Shown here piece by piece: positions 42,201-54,200 of a stretch of DNA of 64,000 bases. Made by a program: the position numbers and the translations under genes. Position 1 is the stretch's first letter; each line of letters starts with the position of its first letter. A model generated the notes under the pieces. That model saw only the letters and a program-made list of their open reading frames with translations. It did not search any database and was not told the DNA's origin. The stretch is from Bedellia somnulentella (lineage: Eukaryota > Arthropoda > Insecta > Lepidoptera > Bedelliidae): NCBI GenBank assembly GCA_963576735.1, contig OY755197.1, positions 2,306,501 through 2,370,500 of the forward strand. Reading direction: 5' to 3'.

Positions 42201-45200
42201 CACTTAAAAATGCCCCTATACCCTTAGTCGCCTTTTACGATCACCCACGGGTAGAAATGGGGGTAGTAATATTCTAATCCGACACTAAACGGCAAATATT
42301 TTATCGAAAGCAGTAAGTACTTTTTGGAATATTTAAATTCTTCGCTCTGATAAACATGCGCATAGTGCTCTCGCGTTCGTACTCACGGCCGAATAATTTT
42401 TGTGTTTTGTGGATTTTTGGTCATTCCAATTTGTCTGACTGACTAAATATAATTTTGTAATAGTTATCTTGATAACATATAAAAAAATCAGACATTAGAA
42501 AATAAGTAAAGTTCATTTATTTTGGTGGTGCTTTAAAGCGTCTGACAAAAGTTTTGGCCCAAGAGAAGTGTCTGATACTTGCGATACTATTTGAGAATGA
42601 TATTCTTTAAAATATATCTAAAAATCAGCCATCTAAATTTAAGTAAAGTTACTCTTATTTTTAGTCACCTTTCGCACCTGGTACCTGCCCAGGTGTCACT
42701 GTGCAAACTTCACAAACACGCAGGTATACAGAGTACATGAGACACTACTGAGAACTTAAAGTTTCATCTTTTAGAAAATAAGTTATGTCTTATCGCTCTG
42801 GGATCTTACTCTATAACGGCGTGAGAATATGTATGTATGTATTTCTGGATTTCCATAAGTTCTTATATTCTTACCATTGTCAGCTCCAGCTGCTTTTCCT
42901 GTCAATGTCAGTTTGGTGTGAACTTTAGCCCTAAGTCCGTTTTCTCCAACAGAGAATGGCTTGTAGAGATGCTCTTCAATGGCGGATACTTTCTCTGGGA
43001 CTCCGCTGTTCACTTTGGATTCGATGTTGAGGTTGGATCTTAGGACTTGAGTGTTTCTTATTTCCTGGAAAAATAATGGTTGTTAGCCTTGGAATCTCAG
43101 GATTATGAACTTAGAAATAGTACTCTATCTACGCTTTACATATGGTTTACTTTTGTATGTTTTTATTTTAATGTGCTGTAATTTGACATTTTAATAAATA
43201 CTTTAACATTAATTTGTACTTATGAGATTTAAAAGTGACAAATAGTTTTGATTTTACTTTATTTTGCACATTCTTTATCACTTCATAACTAATGTACGTT
43301 GTACATTTGGATTGAATCAGGCGTCACTTTGCGGAAATCCATATCACGCATACATGGTGTGTGTGGTACATTGCTTGTTTCTGCTTTGGGATTTCTCGAA
43401 AGTGGGAGGGTGGGCGGTGCATAGTGCATGCCGCATGAAGACTGCAGGTATTTAGCGGAGTTAAGCGAGGTAATCAATTCATATTTGTATTATTTATGTA
43501 TATCTGTAATTAAATCAGTTTATTATCTATTATTACCCGTGGTCCCCAAAAACAAATGAATTTCATCTCAGAAACTTACAGCCGTAGGATTATAGATAGC
43601 AGTGACCAGGTCGTTCCTCCCGTGCTCCCGGTAGCCGCAGCGCGCCAGATCTCGGGAGCGGTGCACCAGCACCGAGCTGCCTTCGTGGGACGATGACGAT
43701 TCCGTGGGACATGTGCCGAATACGTCGACCTTGGGAGGAAGATTACATTGAGCATTTTTAAACAATGAGGAATTTCATAAACATCGGGTGCATGCATCAA
43801 AAGTGTAGTGTAGTTGCAATGAAAATTATTTTCCGTTGACGGGCCTGATGATTTTTGATTCAGGCACGGTATGAGGTGTTATATACTAGGCTTGATGTTA
43901 AATTTGGTTGTAATATAAAAAAATACCAAAAAAAACTCACAAATTAAATATTATCACTATGGTCATTGATTTGTTTGGCACAAAATGCATACACACACGT
44001 ATTCACTCCATTAGTTCCCATTTGGGTAGGCAGATACTATCGATCGCCACTTTTGCACAAAATAGTGTGATATTAATGAATAATATGAATTTTAATTAAT
44101 TAATGTCTGGGATATAACATAGTTTTTATTCAATATATTGTTATTGCCTTGGTATGTAGATAAGTGATAAATAAAAGTAATTTAAACCATACCTCAACTG
44201 CGGGTTTCTCTCCGCTCTGCAGCAGAGAAATAATGGCTCGCTTGATGTTAAGAGATCGTCTGGTGTCGCCCTCTTCCGTGCAAATGTCTGAACCGACGTA
44301 GCCATCTTCGAGGGTGAACCTTACTGGCTTGTCGAGGCCATTGGGCTTGTTGTATTTCTGGAAAGTATTACCAACGTTAGTATTACAGAAGAGCAAGTAC
44401 GAGCGCTATTTTATCGACACGATAACGGTTAGAATGAGATGGCAGTATACGATACTAAGTAAGTGCGCAAGAGATGGCTGTTTTATCCCACGCGATAACT
44501 AGTTTAAACACCGCTCGTACTAGCCGGGCAGGAGAAAATAATAAAAATAAATATTACCAACATTAGCCGTACAGAAAACGTAGTAAAATATTTGTGTGAA
44601 AGTATTTTTGATCTTATAACGTTTTTAAAATGCAAAGAGGTGCCTTGTGCGTTCAAATAATCTCGAATATGAATTGTAGTTGAGTGGTTGCTTATGCTCT
44701 ACTCTTATTTATGCGTAAGCGAGATTTTTATCCTAGTGTAGTTTTATTTATTTTTATGCTGTGTAGTGTCGGCTTAGAATAGCACTACCCCATTTCTTCC
44801 GGTGGATGTACGTAAGAGGCGACTAACGGTTTTGGGGCTTTTGAGGGATTTTTGGGCGATGCGGTTGAAGACCCATCACCAACAACCTTTATTTCACCAT
44901 CTTTTCCCCACACAACTTCCAAAAGTGGCTGAAAAATTTCTGATTCCTTAGCTCTGGCTACCCCTTCTAGGGATTTATAGCCGTGAGTATATGTATGTAT
45001 GTATGTAGTTTTATTGGGCATGACATCCCCATAGGAAGGTAAAGTCCTATTTGTAATTACAAAATAGCCTAACACTTATAAATTAAAAACACAACACGAG
45101 GCATACCTATACCTAAATGCTTACACTGGTATTGGATCGTGTCTTCTTATACATAAATACATATTGTATTATTATTTAATTTAAAACATTAGTATTCTGC

Positions 45201-48200
45201 TGCTTCCACTAGGATATTTGAATTCTCTTAACTCACAAAAGTGGCTAGGTTTATAGATTCGAGTACAAATTTAGTTACAATCATTGAATATTCATTGCTG
45301 TGTAGCTGTGTGGTGTTGAATAGCACCACCCCATTTCTTCCGGTGGGTATATGTAAGAGGCGACTAACGGTATTGGGGCTTTTAAGGGATTTTTGGGCGA
45401 TGCGGTTGGAGACCCATCACCAACAACCTTTATTTTACCATATTTTCCCCACTCAACTTTCCAAACGTGGCTGAGTAATTTCGAATTCCTTAGCTCCGGC
45501 TACCCCTTCTAGGGATTTAAAGCCGTGAGTATATGTATGTATGTATGTATACAATGAAGTTAAACTAGCAATATTAAAAAGACTATACCTTGCCATCAGG
45601 CCCAGAAATAGCCAAGTTCTGTACTTTGAGGACATAGGCGCAGTTGCCGAGAGCAGACACAGAGACCTGCCCAAGCAGCTTGACGCTGGTCTCCTGCTGT
45701 TCAGCTCCGGTCAGGTATATGGAGACCACGCCGTCCACAGCGTAGTTGTATTTGTGGCCGTTGAGAAAAGTGGGTCCCGATGGGGCTGCAATTATAGGAA
45801 TTGTTAGTGCAGCTCATATATTTTTAATCTAGCAAAGTTTTTTCAAACTCAAAATGAGCAGTTTTTAAACGGACATAAATATTTTATTTCGTTAAATTTA
45901 CGTTATATTTTTTTAATCAAGTGTTTTATAACTTTAAAGTACTGAAAATTATGTTTCCCTAAGGGTTAACAGGTATACTTTCAATAAATTTGATAAGCCC
46001 ATTTCTACCCGTGTACGTAAGGAACAACTAAGGGCATTGGGGCATTGGGACCCATCACCAACAACCTTTATTATACCATCTTTCCCCCACTCAACTTCCA
46101 AAAAAGGCTGAGGTATTTCTAATTCAAATATCCGAAAACCAATAGTTGTTTTAGTTGTAATGTACAATCGCAAAAGTCATAGAAAATATTACGTTATTTA
46201 TGTATAACCCCAATATATATTTATAGTTTCTGCATAGTTTTCAAATTGATTTCCACCCTCATTGTCCCCTCTACTTCAGGGTGTTTTTGTATAAAGAAAT
46301 CAATACTTACTGCCTTTGCATCCTAAAGAGCATTTATCTGAAACAATAAAGGTAATCATTAGTTTGTGTATTATGAACACCAGAAGTATGTTAAAATAAA
46401 CGGATCCTCTGAACATATTTCATAGGAGGGATTCTTCTAGAGGCGAAGATTTTGTAAAAATAAATAAAATTGGTTGGACTAGTTTTTGTCTATCTTTCAT
46501 TTATTTATTTTGTGATGATATTGATATTATACTACTGTGTGTAAAAAGTATCGGGAATATGTCAATAAAAAGACTCGCATAAAAGAGGTCGTTCAAATTT
46601 TTGTACTTGCATTGCACTGTACTGATTTAGCGCGCAAAATTTGAGCGGGATCTGTCATTTAATTTGTTTTAAACTACATTTTTTGTTGGTTATAGTTTTG
46701 AGTCTTCGGCGATTTTTACAATGGAAAATATTGTTGAACAAAGAGTTTGCCTTAAATTTTGTGTTTCGAATGATATTTCATGTGGTGAGTCACAAAAATG
46801 TTGCGAAATACCTATGGCGAATCGTGTTTGTCGAAAACAAGGGCTTATGAATGGTATAAGGCTTTTAAAAAAGGCCGAGAAGTAGTAGTAGACTTGCCTC
46901 GTTCTGGTAGACCTTCAACTGCTACGACCAAAGAAAACATTGACAGAATCAAGAAGCCAGTGCTCGAAAATTGACGTATGAGTCTGAGAGAGTTGGCTTG
47001 TGAGGTGAAAATATCTTTTACGTCCGTCCACAACATTCTCATTGACATTTTAGGCACGAAACGCGTCGCCGCTCGACTAGTTCCAAAAGAGCTCAATTTT
47101 GTTCAAAAAGCGCAGCGAAAGCATGTCGCTGAAGACATGGTTTCCCGAGCTTCTACGGATCCAACCTTTATAAAACGTATAATAACTGGCGACGAGACAT
47201 GGGTTTATGAGTACGACATGCAAACAAGACAACAGTCTTCAGAATGGCGTCTCGAAAACGAGCCGAAACCCAAAAAACCGCGGCAAAGTCGCTCCAAAAT
47301 CAAGGTGATGCTGACAGTTTTTTTTGACTACCGTGGTGTGGTTCACTCCGAATTCCTTCCAGAGGGAGAAACAGTGAATAACATACATACATACATATAC
47401 TCTCGGCTATAATTCCCTTAACGGGGTAGCCAGAGCTTTGTAATGAAAAATTCCTCAGCCACTTTTGGAAGTCGATTGGGGAAAAGATGGTAATAATAAA
47501 TGTTTTTGGTGATGGGTCTCCAACCAAAAAACACTTAATAAGCCCCTATACCCTTAGTCGCCTCTTACGATCACCCACGGGTAGAAATGGGGTAGTGCTA
47601 TTCTAAGCCGACACTAAACAGTGAATAAATAATATTATTGGCGCCATGAAGCGTTTGCGTGAGAGTATCCGCCGAAAACGTCAAGATTTGTGGCAACACA
47701 ACTCATGGATGCTGCACCATGATAATGCACCATCACACACAGCCATTATAGTGAAAGAGTTTTTAGCGAAAAATTCAACAAAAGTTTTCGACCAAGCATC
47801 GTATTCACCTGATATGGCGCCGTCTGACTTTTTTTTATTTCCCAAGTTAAAACTACCACTTCGAGGAAAACATTGTCAGTCGATAGAAGCCATAAAAGAA
47901 AATTCGCTGAATGAGCTAAAGGCCATACCGCAAATAGCCTATGAAAAATGTATGGGAGACTGGGTGAAGCGGTGGAGATGTTGTATTGCAAGCGATGGGG
48001 CCTACTTTGAAGGCGATAAAATAAATTTAGATGAATAATTTGTATTTTTTGTTTTATTGACAAATTCCCGATACTTAGTACACAGAATGTATACCTTAGA
48101 TTTTAAATAATGCATTAGTAGGAATTCCAATATTTCGTGGCAATTAAACACATACACTGAAATAGGAAAACTGTCTTATATAAATAAGTGTTTTTATTAT

Positions 48201-51200
48201 TATTATATTGCATTGCAACAATTATTATTATTTTTCATATTTTGTAGATATTTTTGTGTGTTTTGTAATCATATGTAGTAGAATAACGCCCAATTTCTGA
48301 ATTCAGTATTACAGCTGAGAACGACTTAAGTATCGTTCTGTCGCATTGAAATCTTAACAAATGAATGAGACAAAACAATACTTAAGTCGTTCTCAGCTTG
48401 AATACTCAATTCAGAAATCGGGCGTAAGAATCTAGTTATTAAGTAAGTTTATTGTTGTTGTCCCCAACGTAGTCTCTTTTTTCCTACATAATGCTTAATT
48501 AAGATCTAACGTGTACAACAAGAATGTAGATAAATAAATTGAATTTGAAAACAATAATTATGTATATTTTTTTATATATAAATATAACTGTTATTTATTT
48601 ATTGTTAATTTAAAATTAATTTATATATTCAATTTACAACTTATTTACTAATATTTACAGGTGTCATATCAAAAATAATTATATTAAATTTAACGTGTGC
48701 TTTATCATTATCACTTATAGTTTCCATTTTATATAAAAAAAAAAATTGAAAAAAACCGTCATTGTTCTGCTCCACTCACATTTCTATATTGTTATGACAC
48801 TCGACTCTTTGTGTTATTATATAAAGTAAATACAAATGATTATTTATAATGTTATAAATAATACAACTATAATTTTCCACCGTTATCCAAACAATATCCG
48901 GATCGGAGGTCAAATGTTAGGTTCCAATAATAAAGATTAGAATACAAAGTTTCATTTAATTATTTTCTTTCAATAAATTCATTGATAAGTTATAACTAGA
49001 TTATTAGATTAGTACTTAAAACTTGGCCTTTAATACTTTTTTTACTCAAACTTAAACGTTCCATGCCGTATATCCCCGCAGGGGTTGGCAGAGATACTAA
49101 TATTTCTGAACATCACGTGACATTGTCGACTGGTGTTTAGAGTACCCACGTTTAGCTTAGACAGTGCACTCACATGATAGGTGGCAGGCCTATCGCTGTT
49201 TTGTACGAATACACTGTCACATGACTAAGTGCAACTCAGCAGTAAAACCGTTTCATGCACACATGCTGAGACGACACCCTTTTGGCAATGTTAATTAATG
49301 TTTTTCCTATATATTTTTTTATCTTTGTGTTTTCAATGTGTATTCTATTATGTGTCATTCTGTTTACGTTTGTGTGTGTGTGTGTGTTAATATGCCAAAT
49401 AAATGTCTTTTATTTTATTTATTTAATATTTATTTTCCTCACGATTATAAATACATGGAACAACAACTTTTGCCGGTTCAGCTAGTAACATAAAACAACT
49501 ATATACTATCGAGTAATAAATAAAGGTAAGAAGAATTTCGAATCTTTCCTTTATTTATTAGTAATAATCCCCACATGAGGTTTCCATGAACAAAACATTC
49601 TAATTAAACAAATTATCGACTTTAAAAACTGTACCGGTTACCAAAGCTATCAAATCAAAAAAACATTCGTGATCAAAATTTTTTTTTCAATCAATCAGCA
49701 TTATTTACAAGCAATAGTACAAATAAGTTATTTGTTAGTGGGTAATTCCTATGTTCCGGATACATACGGCCCTGATAATATATTAATTGTCAAATGGAAA
49801 TATTGACTCGCCCTAAATATCAGTATTTTATCACATAACCTTTGCAATGAAGTGGGGAAGTTCAATGAACTTTATTTGCAGGAGGTCCGTTAGATATTTG
49901 TAATGTAGGCTACATTGTATATGATTTTTTTCCTGACAACCTTCACTCCTCACCACACCCTCCTGGTCACGTTGGCGCAGAAGGCGGACTCCCCTATGCT
50001 GCGGACGTGGATGTGATACCATTGCCTCAATAATAAAAATTGAGCGTGGACCCATCCTTGTTTTGTAAATATTTTATGAGTTCAATAGGTATAATTACTA
50101 ACATAAACAATAAGTTTGCCATTGTACTAACAAAATGTATGACGTGATAGCTCCTGCAATTTGGGTTGGAGGAATATTTTAATATTTAATTAAAATAACA
50201 AATTGCATTTTTATATGTTTATACTTGTAGTCTTTTTTATTTCGAATAATATTTACAAAGTGACATATTGTTTTATTGACAATATAAATCAAAGATAAAT
50301 AGTTAAATATTAGCAGACAAATGTAGTTAAAACCATAAATCAACACCTCCCCGTAATATTTAACCTAGTAAAATAAGAAAAATGAGATTGTAAAAACAAA
50401 TTGGTAGACCGGCCCTAAAAAAAAATTATAATAAAATATAATACTGTACACGACTGTACGTATCACACAAATGAAATCTACTATTTCTATTTAACAACTA
50501 AGTTCGTGTGTAAATGTATGTTTGTGTGAGTGTATGTCAGTGGTGTAGGTGTTACTAAGTTAAACCTAAGGCATTACTAAATTTACAATGTTTGATCTTA
50601 GGTAATGGTTTCGTGAGTACATCTGCCGTCATGTTATTTGATGAGATGTATTGCAAGTTTAGTTGATGATGAGTCACTGCATCGCGTATAAAATGATGTC
50701 TTATATCAATGTGCTTTGTACGGGAATGATAAGAGTTGTTGCGCGTTAGGGTTAGAGAGCTTTGATTATCCGAGTATATGGTGATTGGGCGTGTGATGTG
50801 AAAGACCTCTTGTAGAAGTTCTTTAAGGTAGATTGCTTCTTTACACGCCTCACCAAGTGCCATATATTCCGCTTCAGTTGTGGAAAGAGCGACAGTACGC
50901 TGTTTACGTGCTTCCCACGAAATGGCTGCATCGCTCATCAAAAACGCATATCCTGTGTAGGATTTTCGGTCTATAATATTGCTTCCATAGTCAGCATCAG
51001 TATATCCTATCAGGAAGTTGTGTCCCTTTTTGTAAGTTAGCTTTAGGTCTTGCGATCCCTTTAAATACCGCAGCACACGCTTGGCGGCTTTCCAATGTTC
51101 CTCCCCGTAATGTGCATTGTACTGACTTAGGTAGGAAACTGCAAATGAAATGTCAGGTCGAGTTCCTATGGCAATGTACATTAATGAGCCGATAAGCTGT

Positions 51201-54200
51201 TGGTAAGGTACATCAGATGTCTCCTTATCATCAGGTCGAGGTAATTTTAATCCTGGTTCCAAGGGTGTAGAGACAGTTATGGCATCTTTCATACCAAATT
51301 TTTCTAAAACTTTATTAATGTATGAGGACTGATCCAAAGAAATGCCATTTTCGGTTTTAGTAACTCTCATACCTAGGCAATCTGTCAAAAGACCAAGGTC
51401 CTTGACTACAAACTTATTCTTAAGATGACATTTAAATTCTTCTTTCAATTTAATGCTATTAGAAAGAAGGAAAAAATCATCAACAAATACTGCGACAATG
51501 AGAAAATCTGTTTCACAGTATCTGTAGTACAGACAATGTTCATTAGAAGCTTGTTGCATTTTCAGCTCTAACATCGCTTCGCATACCTTTTTATTCCATT
51601 GTCTAGGTGCCTGCTTTAAGCCATAAAGTGATTTCTTTAGTAGACAAACACGAGAAGGGTCTTCTGCAAAACCTTGTGGTTGCTCCATAAAAATTTCTTC
51701 TTCCAGGTCACCATTTAGAAAAGCAGTTTCAACATCTAAATGTTCAAGCTGTAAATCATTTTGGGCAGCAAATGCTATAAGAAGTCGAATGGAAGAAAGT
51801 CGAGCAACAGGAGAAAAAGTTTCTCCATAGTCAACGCCTTCAACTTGTGTAAAGCCTTTAGCAACTAACCTGGCTTTATATTTAACAATTTCACCATTTG
51901 TATTTCTTTTAATCTTGTAAACCCACTTACTCTTGATAATTTTCCGATCTTTGGGACGATTAACTAGAGTCCAAGTTCCGTTTTTCTTTAGTGAGCTATA
52001 TTCAATATTCATCGCATCAAGCCAGTACTCCTTCTGTGCATCCTGAATAGCTTGTTGATAAGTTTCAGGTTCACAGTCTAAAGTAACCATTGCATTCTCT
52101 TGTAGAGGATATCTGGCAGGTGGACGTCGTATTCGCTGTGGATACCTACGTTCATTATCATCGACGTCATTAGAAGGGTGTTCATAAATAGGTTGTGAAG
52201 GAGCATCTTCGAATTCTACTGGTATCTCAGATTGAGTAACAATTTCATTTTCACTATGTATTGACACGTCTTCATTTGTATTTTCTGTCACAATTGGCAG
52301 TGGTGATAATGTAGGACCTGGTGTAGAAGTAGAATGGTGAATATCGACGATTTCAGTAGTCGTTTGTGGTGATTGATGTGGTGAAACAGGTAAAATTTGG
52401 AATCGATCTTCAATAAAAACAACATCCCGAGCAATAATAACAGATCTCGGATTTTTAAGATCGATGAGACGATAACCTTTACTTTCGGTAGAGTAACCTA
52501 CGAAAGTGTACGCGTGAGTTTTTGGATCCAGTTTAGTACGTTTTTCTTTAGGTACTAGAGCATGAGCTTCACATCCAAATACTCGTAAATGGGAAAGGTT
52601 AATTCTCCTACCTGACCACACTTCTTCAGGTATTTTGTTTGTCAAAGACTGAGTTGGAGTGTGATTCTTAAGATAGATAGCTGTATTGACAGCTTCACCC
52701 CAAAACGCCTTGGATAGTTTCGATTCTTGAAGCATAGTCCTCGCTTTTTCTATAATTGTACGGTTGACTCGTTCAGCAACACCGTTTTGTTGCGAATTGT
52801 ATGGTACGGTTTTCTGATGCATGATGCCGTTTTGCTTGAAAAAGTTTACCATATTATTATTTACATATTCGCTACCGTTATCACTTCTAAAAGTCTGTAT
52901 TTTAAGGCCTGTTTGATTCTCTACAAAATTTTTAAATTCAACGAATTTACAAAATACCTCGCTCTTAGACTTGAGTAAATAACCAAAAGTTTTGCGAGAG
53001 TAATCGTCTGTAAAAGTAAGCAAGTAGAGAGCTCCTCCCCAGGATTTGGTGGACATCGGACCACAAACATCCGAATGAATAAGCTGTAGCTTCCTTTTTG
53101 TCCTACTTAGAGAATCTTTAAACGGTTTCTTGGCTAGTTTACCTTGCACACACGGAACACAAATTTCGTGTAAACTGTCCGTGTAGTCTATACCAGACTT
53201 TTTATTTTTTAGTATTTTCATGGCATTGAAATTGATGTGACCCAAGCGTCTATGCCAAAGTGACGCTGTTTCAGTGACATTTGTCACATTTGCTTTTTCA
53301 GTCTTGTCAGTGACAAGCTTAAACATACCATCATGGATGACAGCTGTAGCCACAACAGAACCTGAGACTTTGCAGGAATCCTTTAAGAGGATTTTAGCTC
53401 CATTAGAAGAAAATATGACAACAAAGCCTTTTTTAACTAAATTACTTACCGACAAAAGGTTTGTAGCCAGTTGGGGTACATACAGAACATCTGATATCCT
53501 ATTTACATTATTATTTACATGAAAACTGATAGTACCCTTTCCTTCGCTTAGTATTTGCTCGTTGTTTGCCACTGTAATAGGTTTCATATGTGAGTCTATT
53601 TGCGTAAACCAATCTTTCCTATTAGACATGTGACAAGTAGCACCTGAGTCAAGTATCCAATGATCTAAGGAACCTGTGGATAAAGATGAATGAAAAGATG
53701 ATAAAAGAGTTATGTCTGAAGTGTAATTTGTTTTGTTTACAATTTTTTTACAATTAGAACCTTGTTTATTATTTTTGTATTGTAACTTATGACACTGAGA
53801 CACATGATGACCCCGTTTTTTACAATATTTACAAAAGGGTTTTAATTTATTTACAACTAAAGCTTTGACGGCGTCACTGTTTGTTTGACGAATGTCTTCC
53901 TTAGATAGAGTTTGTGCAACGAAGTCACTAGTAATATTGGCGCCGGAGTGCTCCAGAGCCATCACAAGTGGTCGGTACTCATCACTGAGGCCAGCGAGCA
54001 TGATTATTCCAATGAATTCATCGTCCACTGCTGCGTCAATTTGTATTAGCTTTTGTTGAGTGTCTCGAATGTGGTTAAGGTAGGTTTCCATATCTTTACA
54101 TTGGTTGAGGTTACTTGTAAACAGTTGCTTTAGCAATGTCAACCTTCTTAGTAACCCACTGTTTGCAAAATGGTCCTTAAGCTTTGACCAAATGTCTTTT

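Larger units (their letters stand above)
37950..42813. mobile_element. 4.9-kb element with ~450-bp terminal inverted repeats, in intron 6
   Basis: The left arm (37950-38394, cut by the gap) begins TAGTCCAAGATCCCAGAGC; the right arm (about 42340-42813), read inverted, begins TAGAGTAAGATCCCAGAGC. The flanking TAA at 37947-37949 and 42814-42816 looks like a 3-bp target duplication, as in PIF/Harbinger elements. It splits an older family B LINE end whose 12-bp target duplication remains outside. No transposase for it is visible; the interior is full of other repeats. Confidence 0.7.
46535..48085 (+). mobile_element. mariner-family transposon, decayed
   Basis: Imperfect terminal inverted repeats of about 30 bp: the left starts CTGTGTGTAAAAAGTATCGG and the right, inverted, CTGTGTACTAAGTATCGG. 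After removing a family A insertion (47382-47615) the element is about 1.3 kb, the normal mariner size. A TA precedes the left end; the matching right TA is not evident. Confidence 0.9.

Noticed and set aside
45541..45807. Plus-strand gene opposite exon 3
   Set aside because: It reads through the family A tail into the antisense of exon 3.
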